Source: Patescibacteria group bacterium (GTDB lineage: Bacteria; Patescibacteriota; JABMPQ01; JAHIRA01). Taken from it: DNA of 12,394 nucleotides. Shown piece by piece: positions 6,155 to 12,394 of this stretch (its first letter is position 1; each line of letters starts with the position of its first letter). The notes under the pieces are model-generated. The model searched no databases, was not told the origin of the DNA, and saw nothing but the letters and a program-made list of their open reading frames with translations. The DNA lies in the NCBI GenBank assembly GCA_018818905.1, contig JAHIRA010000099.1, positions 1-12,394 of the forward strand, in the 5' to 3' direction. A program made the position numbers and the translations under genes.

Positions 6155-7296
6155 ATCGCAAAATTATTTTTGTTCTTGTGCTGGCGTTTATGCTCACTAA
6201 CGCCAGTCTCTGTACCCAAGACAAGACTCCAGAAAATCTGGGGGTCTTTTTGAGCACAGATTATGGTGAGAAATATGAGCAAGCAAATAAGCTTCCGGAC
6301 GACAAAAACCTAAACAAGGTGAGTGTCATGGATATTTCCATTGACGCTTTTAATCCAAGTCTTATTTATTTGTGTACCAGAGACCAGGGCATTTTCAAGT
6401 CAGTAAACTCTGGTGAGTTATGGGAAAGAACTTCTATTGAGGCTGGTACTTTTTACCACGTTGCCATTGATCCCAAAAATAATAGAACCCTTTATGCTGC
6501 CGGATTTGTTGACAACTATGGCAAGCTTCTCAAAAGTACTGACGGTGGCAAAGAATGGGAAGAAGTCTACAGAGAAACTCATGAAGAAAGCAAGGTCTTC
6601 AATGTTCAGATAGACAGCTTTGATACCAGAAAAATTTATGCTGTAACGGAAAAAGGAGCGGTTATAAAAAGTGAAGATAACGGACGCAGTTGGGTAGTCA
6701 AGCATTGGTTCCCCAAAAGAGTCGTTCTTCTAAAGATTTCACCTTTTGATTCTCGTCATATTTACGTTGGTAGCCCAGATTTTGGCATGGCCAAAAGTCT
6801 TGATGGTGGCGAGACTTGGGAGGAAATAATAATGTATCAAAACAAAGAAGAGATAGTCGAGGTAGCTGTCGAAGAAGAGAATGAGCAAGGAGAAACAATT
6901 ACAGTCACCAAAGAAGATAAGGTCTATAAACTTCTTGACGAAATCTACGAAAACTCAGATCATGTTTTTGACTTTGAATTTCATCCACAGGATCAAAATA
7001 CTATCTATGTTAGTTCTGAATTTGGTCTTCTCAGAACAACAGATGGGGGCACAATTTGGCAACCCGTTAATCTTCTGGTTCCCCCAGGTGAGAATTCACT
7101 AGTTCGCTTTGTCATTGACCCCCAAAACCCAAACAATATTTACCTCTCTCTAGACAATTCAATCTATAAAACCAGAGACGCCGGAGCTCATTGGACAGTG
7201 AAGAAAATCACTGATAGCTTTATTCATGCGCTGTCAATTGACCCTGAAGACTCGGGCCGGGTTTATGTCGGGGCTTGGTACCGTGGAGAGCAGTAG
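6151..7296 (+). CDS. Exported Asp-box (BNR) seven-bladed beta-propeller protein, Ycf48-like
   Basis: The N terminus (MNRKIIFVLVLAFMLTNAS) is a signal peptide. A cysteine at 21 gives a poor lipobox (ASLC), so either signal peptidase I cleavage or lipid anchoring is possible. The rest holds seven Asp-boxes of S/T-x-D-x-G-x-x-W type at 35-42, 84-91, 129-136, 174-181, 216-223, 296-303 and 341-348. Their spacing is 42-49 residues except for one 80-residue step, where a Glu-rich insertion (about 230-265) sits. Seven regular blades fit a beta-propeller like Ycf48 or related sialidase-fold proteins. Sialidase catalytic residues are not apparent, and Asp-boxes are structural, so no enzyme activity is claimed. 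It is expected at the outer face of the membrane or in the envelope. The ATG overlaps the holB stop by 4 nt, which implies co-expression with a replication gene although no functional link is evident. Confidence 0.8.
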   Translation: MNRKIIFVLVLAFMLTNASLCTQDKTPENLGVFLSTDYGEKYEQANKLPDDKNLNKVSVMDISIDAFNPSLIYLCTRDQGIFKSVNSGELWERTSIEAGTFYHVAIDPKNNRTLYAAGFVDNYGKLLKSTDGGKEWEEVYRETHEESKVFNVQIDSFDTRKIYAVTEKGAVIKSEDNGRSWVVKHWFPKRVVLLKISPFDSRHIYVGSPDFGMAKSLDGGETWEEIIMYQNKEEIVEVAVEEENEQGETITVTKEDKVYKLLDEIYENSDHVFDFEFHPQDQNTIYVSSEFGLLRTTDGGTIWQPVNLLVPPGENSLVRFVIDPQNPNNIYLSLDNSIYKTRDAGAHWTVKKITDSFIHALSIDPEDSGRVYVGAWYRGEQ

Positions 7297-7326
7297 AATA
7301 TTTTGCCATAAAATTATACCAAAAAT

Positions 7327-7884
7327 ATGTATCAACAAACTATCACCGAGGCCAAACAGAATTTTGACAAATCAATTGAACATCTCAAGAAAGAGCTTGG
7401 AACCCTCAGAACGGGACGGGCTAGTTCTGCTCTTGTCGAAAACATTCAAGTGCAGTATTATGGAACCCCAACCCCTCTCAATCAGTTGGCCAATATCAAT
7501 ATTCCTGAACCGCAGTTAATCGTGATCCAGCCCTATGATAAAGGGGGTATCAAAGATATTGAAAAGGCCATTTCTGAGTCAGAACTAAAGCTAACTCCAA
7601 CTTCTGATAGTGAGGTCATTAGAATCTCTCTTCCTGATCTGACAGAAGACAGAAGGAAAGAATTGGTTCAAGTCATGAATCAAAAATTGGAAGAAGGCCG
7701 AGTGGCTATCAGAAATACTAGAGAAGACGCCCAGAAGAAGATCAAGCAGGCCGAAACCGATGGCGCAATCTCGGAAGATGACAAGTTCAAGGCTGAAGAA
7801 GAGCTAGGTAAGGTTGTTGAAGAATTCAATCAAAAAGTTAAAGAAATAGGCGAGGCCAAAGAGCAAGAGATTATGAGCCTTTAA
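7327..7884 (+). CDS. frr: Ribosome recycling factor
   Basis: RRF, with EF-G, splits post-termination ribosomes and frees mRNA and tRNA. The 185-residue length is exactly typical. Domain I is formed by residues 1-29 and about 105-185, a three-helix bundle; domain II (about 31-104) is inserted. Family signatures are visible: LRTGRASSALVENI (27-40), YYGTPTPLNQLANI (44-57), PEPQLIVIQPYD (60-71), LTEDRRKELV (105-114) and the RxxREDAxxxIK type helix (125-140). The ATG follows the propeller gene by 30 nt, an AT-rich spacer with a TAAAAT (7309-7314) but no acceptable -35, so I do not call a promoter. No Shine-Dalgarno is seen. Only 15 nt separate it from rseP. Confidence 0.97.
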   Translation: MYQQTITEAKQNFDKSIEHLKKELGTLRTGRASSALVENIQVQYYGTPTPLNQLANINIPEPQLIVIQPYDKGGIKDIEKAISESELKLTPTSDSEVIRISLPDLTEDRRKELVQVMNQKLEEGRVAIRNTREDAQKKIKQAETDGAISEDDKFKAEEELGKVVEEFNQKVKEIGEAKEQEIMSL

Positions 7885-7899
7885 TCAGATAAACTAAGT

Positions 7900-9012
7900 A
7901 TGTTTTTCATTATTGTTTTTATTGTTATTTTGGGACTCCTGGTTTTTGTCCATGAACTTGGACATTTTTTGGCTGCCAAAGCGGCTGGAGCCAAGGTAGA
8001 AGAATTTGGCTTTGGTTTTCCGCCCAAAATCTTTGGTATCAAAAAAGGTGAGACTACCTACTCTATTAACTTGATTCCATTGGGTGGGTTTGTCAAAATT
8101 ATGGGCGAAGACGGAGGGGGTAAAAAAGACCCGCGCAGTTTCTCGTCCAAAGGTTTTTGGGCCAGGATTGGTATTCTTGTTTCTGGGGTCACTATGAATG
8201 TTCTTCTAGCCATGATTCTTCTGGCAATTGGTTTCTGGGTCGGGCTGCCACTAGCTGTTGATGATGACGACGCAAAAGCTAAATTTCGTGATCCTAGAAT
8301 TCAAGTTATTGAAGTAGCCAAAGATTCTCCTGCCGCTGCCGCCGGAATTAATCCTACAGATCAAGTTCTCAAAATAGATGACAAAGATATTGCCACAGTC
8401 TCTGATTATCAAGAGGTAGCAAACGTCAAAGCAGGCCAAGAGGTTGCAGTAACAATTTTGAGTGGTGGAAGCGAAAAGACGGTCAATCTTCTCTCAAGAG
8501 ATGATCCACCTGAAGACGAGGGTCGGACAGGAATTGCCTTAGTCAAAACCGGGATTGTTTCATATCCGTTCTTGACCTCAGTGGTGATGGGAGTTGAATA
8601 CACTTTTGTGATCATGAAAACAGTAGTTATCTTCTTTTCTGATTTAATTTCAAAACTGGTTGTTGGACAGCCGGTTACTTTTGATGTAACTGGTCCGGTG
8701 GGCATTGCTCGGATGACGCGCCAAGCGACAACCATGGGCTTTAGCTATCTCATACAACTAACAGCTCTGCTCAGTGTTAATCTGGCTATCGTTAATATTT
8801 TGCCACTTCCAGCTCTTGATGGCGGTCGAATTCTTTTTATCATTATTGAAAAAATTAGAAGGAAGCCTCTCAATCAGAGAATTGAAGGTCTTATCCATAC
8901 GGCTGGATTCATATTGCTCATGCTTCTAATGGTTGTTATTACCTTTAGAGATGTCTTTAAATTTAAAGAGGACTTTTTTGGCCTCTGGGATAAATTAGCA
9001 GGATTATTTTAA
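7900..9012 (+). CDS. rseP: Site-2 intramembrane zinc metalloprotease, RseP family
   Basis: This S2P-type protease cuts transmembrane helices inside the membrane, classically anti-sigma factors or leftover signal peptides. The first membrane helix carries the zinc motif HELGH (18-22). The membrane-reentrant beta-loop PLGGFVKIMGE (60-70) follows, then a second membrane helix (about 88-117), one PDZ domain (about 133-200), a third segment (about 222-250), and a last one with the NILPLPALDGGR motif (299-310) whose Asp307 is the third zinc ligand. A final helix lies at 331-350. At 370 residues with one PDZ it resembles the Gram-positive and CPR form rather than the two-PDZ E. coli protein of 450. 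No anti-sigma or sigma factor lies in this window, so the substrate is unknown. The gene ends 1 nt before proS. Confidence 0.95.
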   Translation: MFFIIVFIVILGLLVFVHELGHFLAAKAAGAKVEEFGFGFPPKIFGIKKGETTYSINLIPLGGFVKIMGEDGGGKKDPRSFSSKGFWARIGILVSGVTMNVLLAMILLAIGFWVGLPLAVDDDDAKAKFRDPRIQVIEVAKDSPAAAAGINPTDQVLKIDDKDIATVSDYQEVANVKAGQEVAVTILSGGSEKTVNLLSRDDPPEDEGRTGIALVKTGIVSYPFLTSVVMGVEYTFVIMKTVVIFFSDLISKLVVGQPVTFDVTGPVGIARMTRQATTMGFSYLIQLTALLSVNLAIVNILPLPALDGGRILFIIIEKIRRKPLNQRIEGLIHTAGFILLMLLMVVITFRDVFKFKEDFFGLWDKLAGLF

Positions 9013-9013
9013 C

Positions 9014-10282
9014 ATGAAACAAACACATCTATTCTCAAAAACTGTCAAAGACGTTCCCAAAGAAGAAACTAGCATCAACGCTCAGCTCCTCATTAAGGCT
9101 GGATTTATTGACAAGCTTCAGGCCGGGGTTTATTCTTTCTTGCCTCTCGGCCATCGCGTTCACGAGCGGATCAAAAATGTTATTCGTGAAGAAATGAACG
9201 CTGTTGGTGGGCAAGAAATTTATATGCCAGCTCTTCACCCCAAGAAAAACTGGACCGTTACCGGTAGATGGGATGAGGCGACCGAGGTCATGTTTCAGTT
9301 TGTAGGTCGAGGAGATAAAGAAATGGGACTGGGTTGGACTCACGAAGAAATCGTCACTCCTCTGGCAAAAAAGTTCGTCCATTCTTATAAAGATCTGCCA
9401 CGCGCTGTTTATCAGATTCAAGACAAGTTCAGAAATGAACCCCGAGCCAAATCAGGTCTTCTGAGAGGTCGGGAATTTAGCATGAAAGATATGTACAGTT
9501 TTCATATCAGTGCCAAAGATTTGGAAAATTTCTATGACGAAGTATTAGAAGCATATCATCGAATCTTCAAGAGAATGGGGCTAGAAGCTCTTCTGGTAGA
9601 AGCTTCTGGCGGGGCCTTTTCCAAATATTCTCATGAATTTCAGGTGCTAACAGAAAACGGAGAGGATTTGGTTTATGTTTGTAAAGATTGTGGCCGACAC
9701 CAGAACAAAGAAATCGTTGAAGACGACAACTGTCCTGATTGTGGAACCAAAAGGTCTGCCAAGAAGGCTATTGAGGTAGGTAATATTTTTAAGCTCAAAA
9801 ACCGTTTTTCGGAAGCTTTTAAATTCAAAGCAGTTGACAAAAATGGACAAGAGCAAGATATTCAAATGGGGTGTTATGGTATTGGGCCCTCGAGGATAAT
9901 GGGGACAATTGTAGAAATCATGCATGATGACAATGGAATGATTTGGCCCAAAGAAGTCACCCCTTATCAGGTTCATTTGTTAGCTCTTGCCACTGAAGAT
10001 GAGCAAGTCAAAGATAAAGCTAATAGAGTTTATAAGAATCTTAAAGAAGCGGGCGTTGAAGTTTTTTTCGATGATCGAGAAAAAGTTTCCCCAGGTGAAA
10101 AATTTGCTGATAGTGACCTAATAGGCTTGCCTCTTCAAATTCTGGTTGGCAAGAAAACGGCCACAAGTTCTCAAGTTGAGGTCAAATCTAGAGATGGCAA
10201 GAATCTTGATTTCACAGATGCTGACAATCTAACCGAAGAAGAGGGATTGGCCGAAGCTATACACAAGTATTATCAGAACTGA
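9014..10282 (+). CDS. proS: Prolyl-tRNA synthetase, short form without the editing insertion
   Basis: This class II enzyme charges tRNA-Pro with proline in the cytoplasm. Motif 1 is in GVYSFLPLGHRVHERI (38-53), motif 2 in FRNEPRAKSGLLRGREFSMKD (from 139) and motif 3 in GCYGIGPSRIMGT (287-299). The anticodon-binding domain covers about 315-422. The INS editing domain of about 180 residues, found in typical bacterial ProRS of about 570 residues, is absent. In its place is a stretch of about 35 residues with two CxxC pairs (C223, C226, C240, C243), probably a zinc ribbon, leading into AIEVGNIFKL. Total length is 422. The frame is intact, so this is a genuine short form and not a deletion artefact. 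An AGGA at 9000-9003, 10 nt before the ATG, may serve as the ribosome-binding site. The gene follows rseP with 1 nt between. Confidence 0.96.
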   Translation: MKQTHLFSKTVKDVPKEETSINAQLLIKAGFIDKLQAGVYSFLPLGHRVHERIKNVIREEMNAVGGQEIYMPALHPKKNWTVTGRWDEATEVMFQFVGRGDKEMGLGWTHEEIVTPLAKKFVHSYKDLPRAVYQIQDKFRNEPRAKSGLLRGREFSMKDMYSFHISAKDLENFYDEVLEAYHRIFKRMGLEALLVEASGGAFSKYSHEFQVLTENGEDLVYVCKDCGRHQNKEIVEDDNCPDCGTKRSAKKAIEVGNIFKLKNRFSEAFKFKAVDKNGQEQDIQMGCYGIGPSRIMGTIVEIMHDDNGMIWPKEVTPYQVHLLALATEDEQVKDKANRVYKNLKEAGVEVFFDDREKVSPGEKFADSDLIGLPLQILVGKKTATSSQVEVKSRDGKNLDFTDADNLTEEEGLAEAIHKYYQN

Positions 10283-10295
10283 GTTCAAAATTAGC

Positions 10296-10325
10296 TTGTC
10301 CATCTAACCGTCTTTCTGCTAGACT
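10296..10325 (+). promoter_or_regulatory. Possible mreBCD promoter
   Basis: TTGTCC (10296-10301, 4 of 6) is followed after 18 bp by TAGACT (10320-10325, 4 of 6), with an extended -10 TG at 10317-10318. It lies in the 94-nt proS-mreB spacer, the largest gap on this strand after proS, and would give a leader of about 45 nt. No terminator was found after proS, so read-through into mreB is also likely. Confidence 0.35.
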
Positions 10326-10376
10326 AACAAATCCGGTCCTTTCTATTTCTGATTTTGCCTTTTGACTTTCTAAATC

Positions 10377-11435
10377 ATGTCGCTTATCAATAACATTTTG
10401 GGTCAGTTTTCCAAAGATATTGGAATTGACCTGGGAACCGCCAATACTCTTGTCTATGTTCGTGACAAGGGTATCGTTATTAACGAACCTTCAGTCGTCG
10501 CTGTTAACAAGCGGACAGGCCAAGTTCTGGCTATTGGCGATGAAGCCAAAAAAATGGTAGGCAGAACTCCTTCCCACATTGTGGCGACAAGACCTCTGGT
10601 AGACGGAGTGGTCTCTGACTTTGAAGTGACAGAGCAAATGCTCAAGTACTTCATTGAAAAGGTTCATCGTGAGGGTTTTAGTCTTTTTCCCAGGCCGAGA
10701 GTGGTGATTGGAATTCCTCTAGGAGTGACTGAAGTGGAAAAAAAGGCAGTCGAAGATGCGGCCATGAACGCCGGGGCGCGCCAAGTTTTTCTCATAGAAG
10801 AACCAATTGCGGCCGCAATAGGCGCTAGACTCCCAGTGCAAGACGCTTCAGGAAGTATGATTGTTGATATTGGTGGTGGAACCTCGGAGATTGCGGTTTT
10901 GTCTTTGGGTGGACCCGTGACTTCCAAGTCCCTGAGAGTGGCGGGTGACGAGATGAACAGTGATATTATTCGCTTTGCCAGGGACGAGTTTAACCTTCTC
11001 CTTGGAGAAAGAACAGCCGAAGACATAAAAATTGCTATTGGCTCGGCCTATGAAATTGAAGAGACTTTAGAGACGACGATGCGAGGTCGCGATCTGGTCA
11101 CTGGTTTGCCACGCGAAGTAACCATTAATGATGAACAAGCCAGACAAGCTCTCAAGAGATCGGTCAAAAGTATTGTCAATAGTATCAAATCAACGCTAGA
11201 AGAAACTCCGCCTGAACTCATAGCTGACATCATGGATCGTGGTATTATTCTGGCCGGCGGTGGAGCATTGCTTCGGGGTCTCAATATTTTGATTCATGAA
11301 CAAAGTCAGATGCCTGTTCATCTTGCCGATGATCCTTTGACTTGCGTGGTTCGTGGAACAGGATTGGTGCTTGAAGATCTAGATACTCTTAAAGAAGTTC
11401 TCGTTGCTCCTCAGTACGACACCAAGCTAAAATAA
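10377..11435 (+). CDS. mreB: Rod-shape-determining actin homologue MreB
   Basis: MreB forms membrane-bound ATP-dependent filaments that guide lateral cell-wall synthesis. The actin-fold motifs are complete: phosphate-1 GIDLGTANTLVYV (16-28), the LIEEPIAAAIG connecting segment (139-149) with the likely catalytic Glu141, phosphate-2 VDIGGGTSEIAV (163-174) and the adenosine motif IILAGGGALLRGL (290-302). The N terminus (MSLINNILGQFSKD) is a short amphipathic stretch suitable for membrane binding. Length, 352, is normal (E. coli 347). The ATG at 10377 is the first in frame and keeps the standard spacing to the phosphate-1 motif. It is followed by mreC after 23 nt and mreD, the classic shape operon, implying a peptidoglycan-building, probably elongated cell. 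Confidence 0.97.
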   Translation: MSLINNILGQFSKDIGIDLGTANTLVYVRDKGIVINEPSVVAVNKRTGQVLAIGDEAKKMVGRTPSHIVATRPLVDGVVSDFEVTEQMLKYFIEKVHREGFSLFPRPRVVIGIPLGVTEVEKKAVEDAAMNAGARQVFLIEEPIAAAIGARLPVQDASGSMIVDIGGGTSEIAVLSLGGPVTSKSLRVAGDEMNSDIIRFARDEFNLLLGERTAEDIKIAIGSAYEIEETLETTMRGRDLVTGLPREVTINDEQARQALKRSVKSIVNSIKSTLEETPPELIADIMDRGIILAGGGALLRGLNILIHEQSQMPVHLADDPLTCVVRGTGLVLEDLDTLKEVLVAPQYDTKLK

Positions 11436-11458
11436 ATGTCATTTGTTTTTTGTAAAAA

Positions 11459-12259
11459 ATGAGTCGTTTTTCAGAGAATAAATTCTATTACCTGATTGTC
11501 AGTGTGGCAATCATCATCATATTCTCAATTCTTCATGTCGTAGGTATTCTAAAACCGGTTGAGAGCTATTTTGTCAGATTCATTTCTCCGGTTCAATCAT
11601 TTTTCTATCGTCAAGGCCAAGGGTTGTCTAACTTTTGGTCTTTGTTGTCTTCGGTCAGACAAATCAGTACCGACAACAATAGATTGGAAGAAGAAACTGA
11701 ATTGCTTCGAGCCGATGTTTCTAGACTGAAAGAGATAGAGAACGAAAACAAACTTCTCAGAGAGCAATTGGGTTTTTCTGAAAAAAATCCTTTCGAAACT
11801 ATTCCATCTTTGGTTGTTAGCTCAGATCCATCAACGACGTTGCAATTTATTAATATTGACAAAGGACGTAAAGATGGAGTTCAAGCAGGTAAGCCAGCTG
11901 TTTCCTCAACAGGTATTATGGTTGGCAAGGTTATTGAAGTCGAAGATAAAACAGCCAAGGTGCTACTTCTAACCGACACCAACAGCTCTATTGTGGGCAT
12001 TACCCAGGACACCAGGGCCAATGGCCTGATCAAGGGAGAGCACGGCTTAGCGCTCAAAATGTCAACTATTGCTCAAGACAAGGATGTGAAGCCCGGAGAG
12101 AAGGTTGTAACCGCAGGCATGGAAGAGAATGTTCCCAAGGGGCTCTTGATTGGAGAAATTGAAGAAATCATTTCCTATGATAATGAGCTCTTCAAAGAGG
12201 CCAAAGTGAAACCCCTGGCCAATTTTAATAAAGTTGAAATGGTCTTCATTCTAAAGTAA
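11459..12259 (+). CDS. mreC: Rod-shape-determining protein MreC
   Basis: MreC is a bitopic membrane protein whose extracytoplasmic part organises the elongasome (MreD, RodA, PBP2). There is a single membrane helix at about 9-30, a coiled coil at about 68-104 that mediates dimerisation, and then the beta-rich MreC domain with the conserved INIDKGRKDGVQAGKPAVSS (131-150), GIMVGKVIEV (152-161), the GLIKGEHG region (189-196) and a GLLIGEI strand (228-234). At 266 residues the length is ordinary. The ATG lies 23 nt after mreB in an AT-rich spacer with no Shine-Dalgarno. The stop overlaps the mreD start by one base (TAATG), which suggests coupled translation. Confidence 0.94.
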   Translation: MSRFSENKFYYLIVSVAIIIIFSILHVVGILKPVESYFVRFISPVQSFFYRQGQGLSNFWSLLSSVRQISTDNNRLEEETELLRADVSRLKEIENENKLLREQLGFSEKNPFETIPSLVVSSDPSTTLQFINIDKGRKDGVQAGKPAVSSTGIMVGKVIEVEDKTAKVLLLTDTNSSIVGITQDTRANGLIKGEHGLALKMSTIAQDKDVKPGEKVVTAGMEENVPKGLLIGEIEEIISYDNELFKEAKVKPLANFNKVEMVFILK

Positions 12260-12394
12260 TGAGAAATTATTTTTTTGCTATAGTTGCCCTGCTCTTTGCT
12301 GTTCTCCAGGCCTCGTTTTTTGCTGGTCTTAGCAAGGCAGGTCTGGCACCAAGCTTGGTTTTGGCCTCACTGGTTAGCCTGTGTTTGCTTAGAA
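12259..12394 (+). CDS. mreD: Rod-shape-determining protein MreD, 5' part only
   Basis: The ATG at 12259-12261 overlaps the mreC TAA by one base, and the frame stays open to the window end, giving 45 codons. The translation begins MRNYFFAIVALLFAVLQASF and continues with alternating hydrophobic stretches and an AGLAPSLVLASL segment. This matches the usual MreD N terminus: a first membrane helix with LLQASF and a Pro before the second helix. MreD is a small polytopic membrane protein of the elongasome. Position directly after mreC supports the call. The remaining two thirds are outside the window. Confidence 0.85.
   Translation, partial: MRNYFFAIVALLFAVLQASFFAGLSKAGLAPSLVLASLVSLCLLR

Noticed and set aside
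7301..7326. Promoter directly upstream of frr (TAAAAT at 7309-7314)
   Set aside because: No acceptable -35 lies 16-18 bp upstream, and AT-rich spacers produce such hexamers by chance; read-through from the preceding gene is sufficient.
8409..8735. Minus-strand frame of about 108 codons antisense to rseP; similar ones at 9035-9421, 9647-9976 and 10664-11026
   Set aside because: They lie entirely opposite well-conserved rseP, proS and mreB and have no recognisable domain or start signal.
9014..10282. proS as a frameshifted or truncated pseudogene because it is about 150 residues short
   Set aside because: All three class II motifs and the anticodon-binding domain are intact in one frame, and the missing part corresponds exactly to the dispensable INS domain.
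1..12394. Defence island, prophage or other accessory system
   Set aside because: Apart from the repeat-protein pair and the propeller protein, all genes are recognisable housekeeping genes; there are no integrase, transposase, tRNA attachment site, nuclease-toxin or phage structural signatures.

Overview
The window reads as chromosomal backbone of a bacterium with a compact genome and AT-leaning base composition (roughly low-to-mid 40s % GC by eye). It is most likely a member of the Candidate Phyla Radiation (Patescibacteria). This is inference: short spacers, few Shine-Dalgarno sequences, stripped-down housekeeping proteins (a ProRS without its editing insertion, a short delta-prime clamp-loader subunit, a one-PDZ RseP), and an frr-rseP-proS block lacking the lipid and isoprenoid genes that usually sit inside it. 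TGA is a normal stop (recJ, holB and proS end in TGA), which argues against the code-25 lineages (Gracilibacteria, Absconditabacteria). No rRNA, tRNA, CRISPR array, insertion sequence or phage gene was seen.

Layout. (1) 1-815, plus strand: the 3' part of a ROK-family sugar kinase, followed by a hairpin (882-916) that can terminate both convergent transcription units. (2) 918-3118, minus strand: a two-gene unit of unrecognised function, a 653-residue acidic protein built of two kinds of internal repeat and a 74-residue helical protein that may be related to it. (3) 3119-3191: a short divergent promoter region. (4) 3192-5353, plus: recJ and rnhA, overlapping by 4 nt. (5) 5417-10282, plus: holB-like gene, an exported seven-bladed Asp-box propeller protein, frr, rseP and proS, with spacers of at most 30 nt. 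(6) 10377 to the window end, plus: mreB, mreC and the start of mreD.

Functionally the plus-strand genes cover DNA repair and replication (RecJ, RNase HI, clamp loader), translation (ribosome recycling factor, ProRS), membrane proteolysis (RseP) and cell-wall elongation and shape (MreBCD). The parts not explained by known families are the minus-strand repeat-protein pair and the exported propeller protein coupled to the clamp-loader gene. No clear new defence or mobile system is visible.
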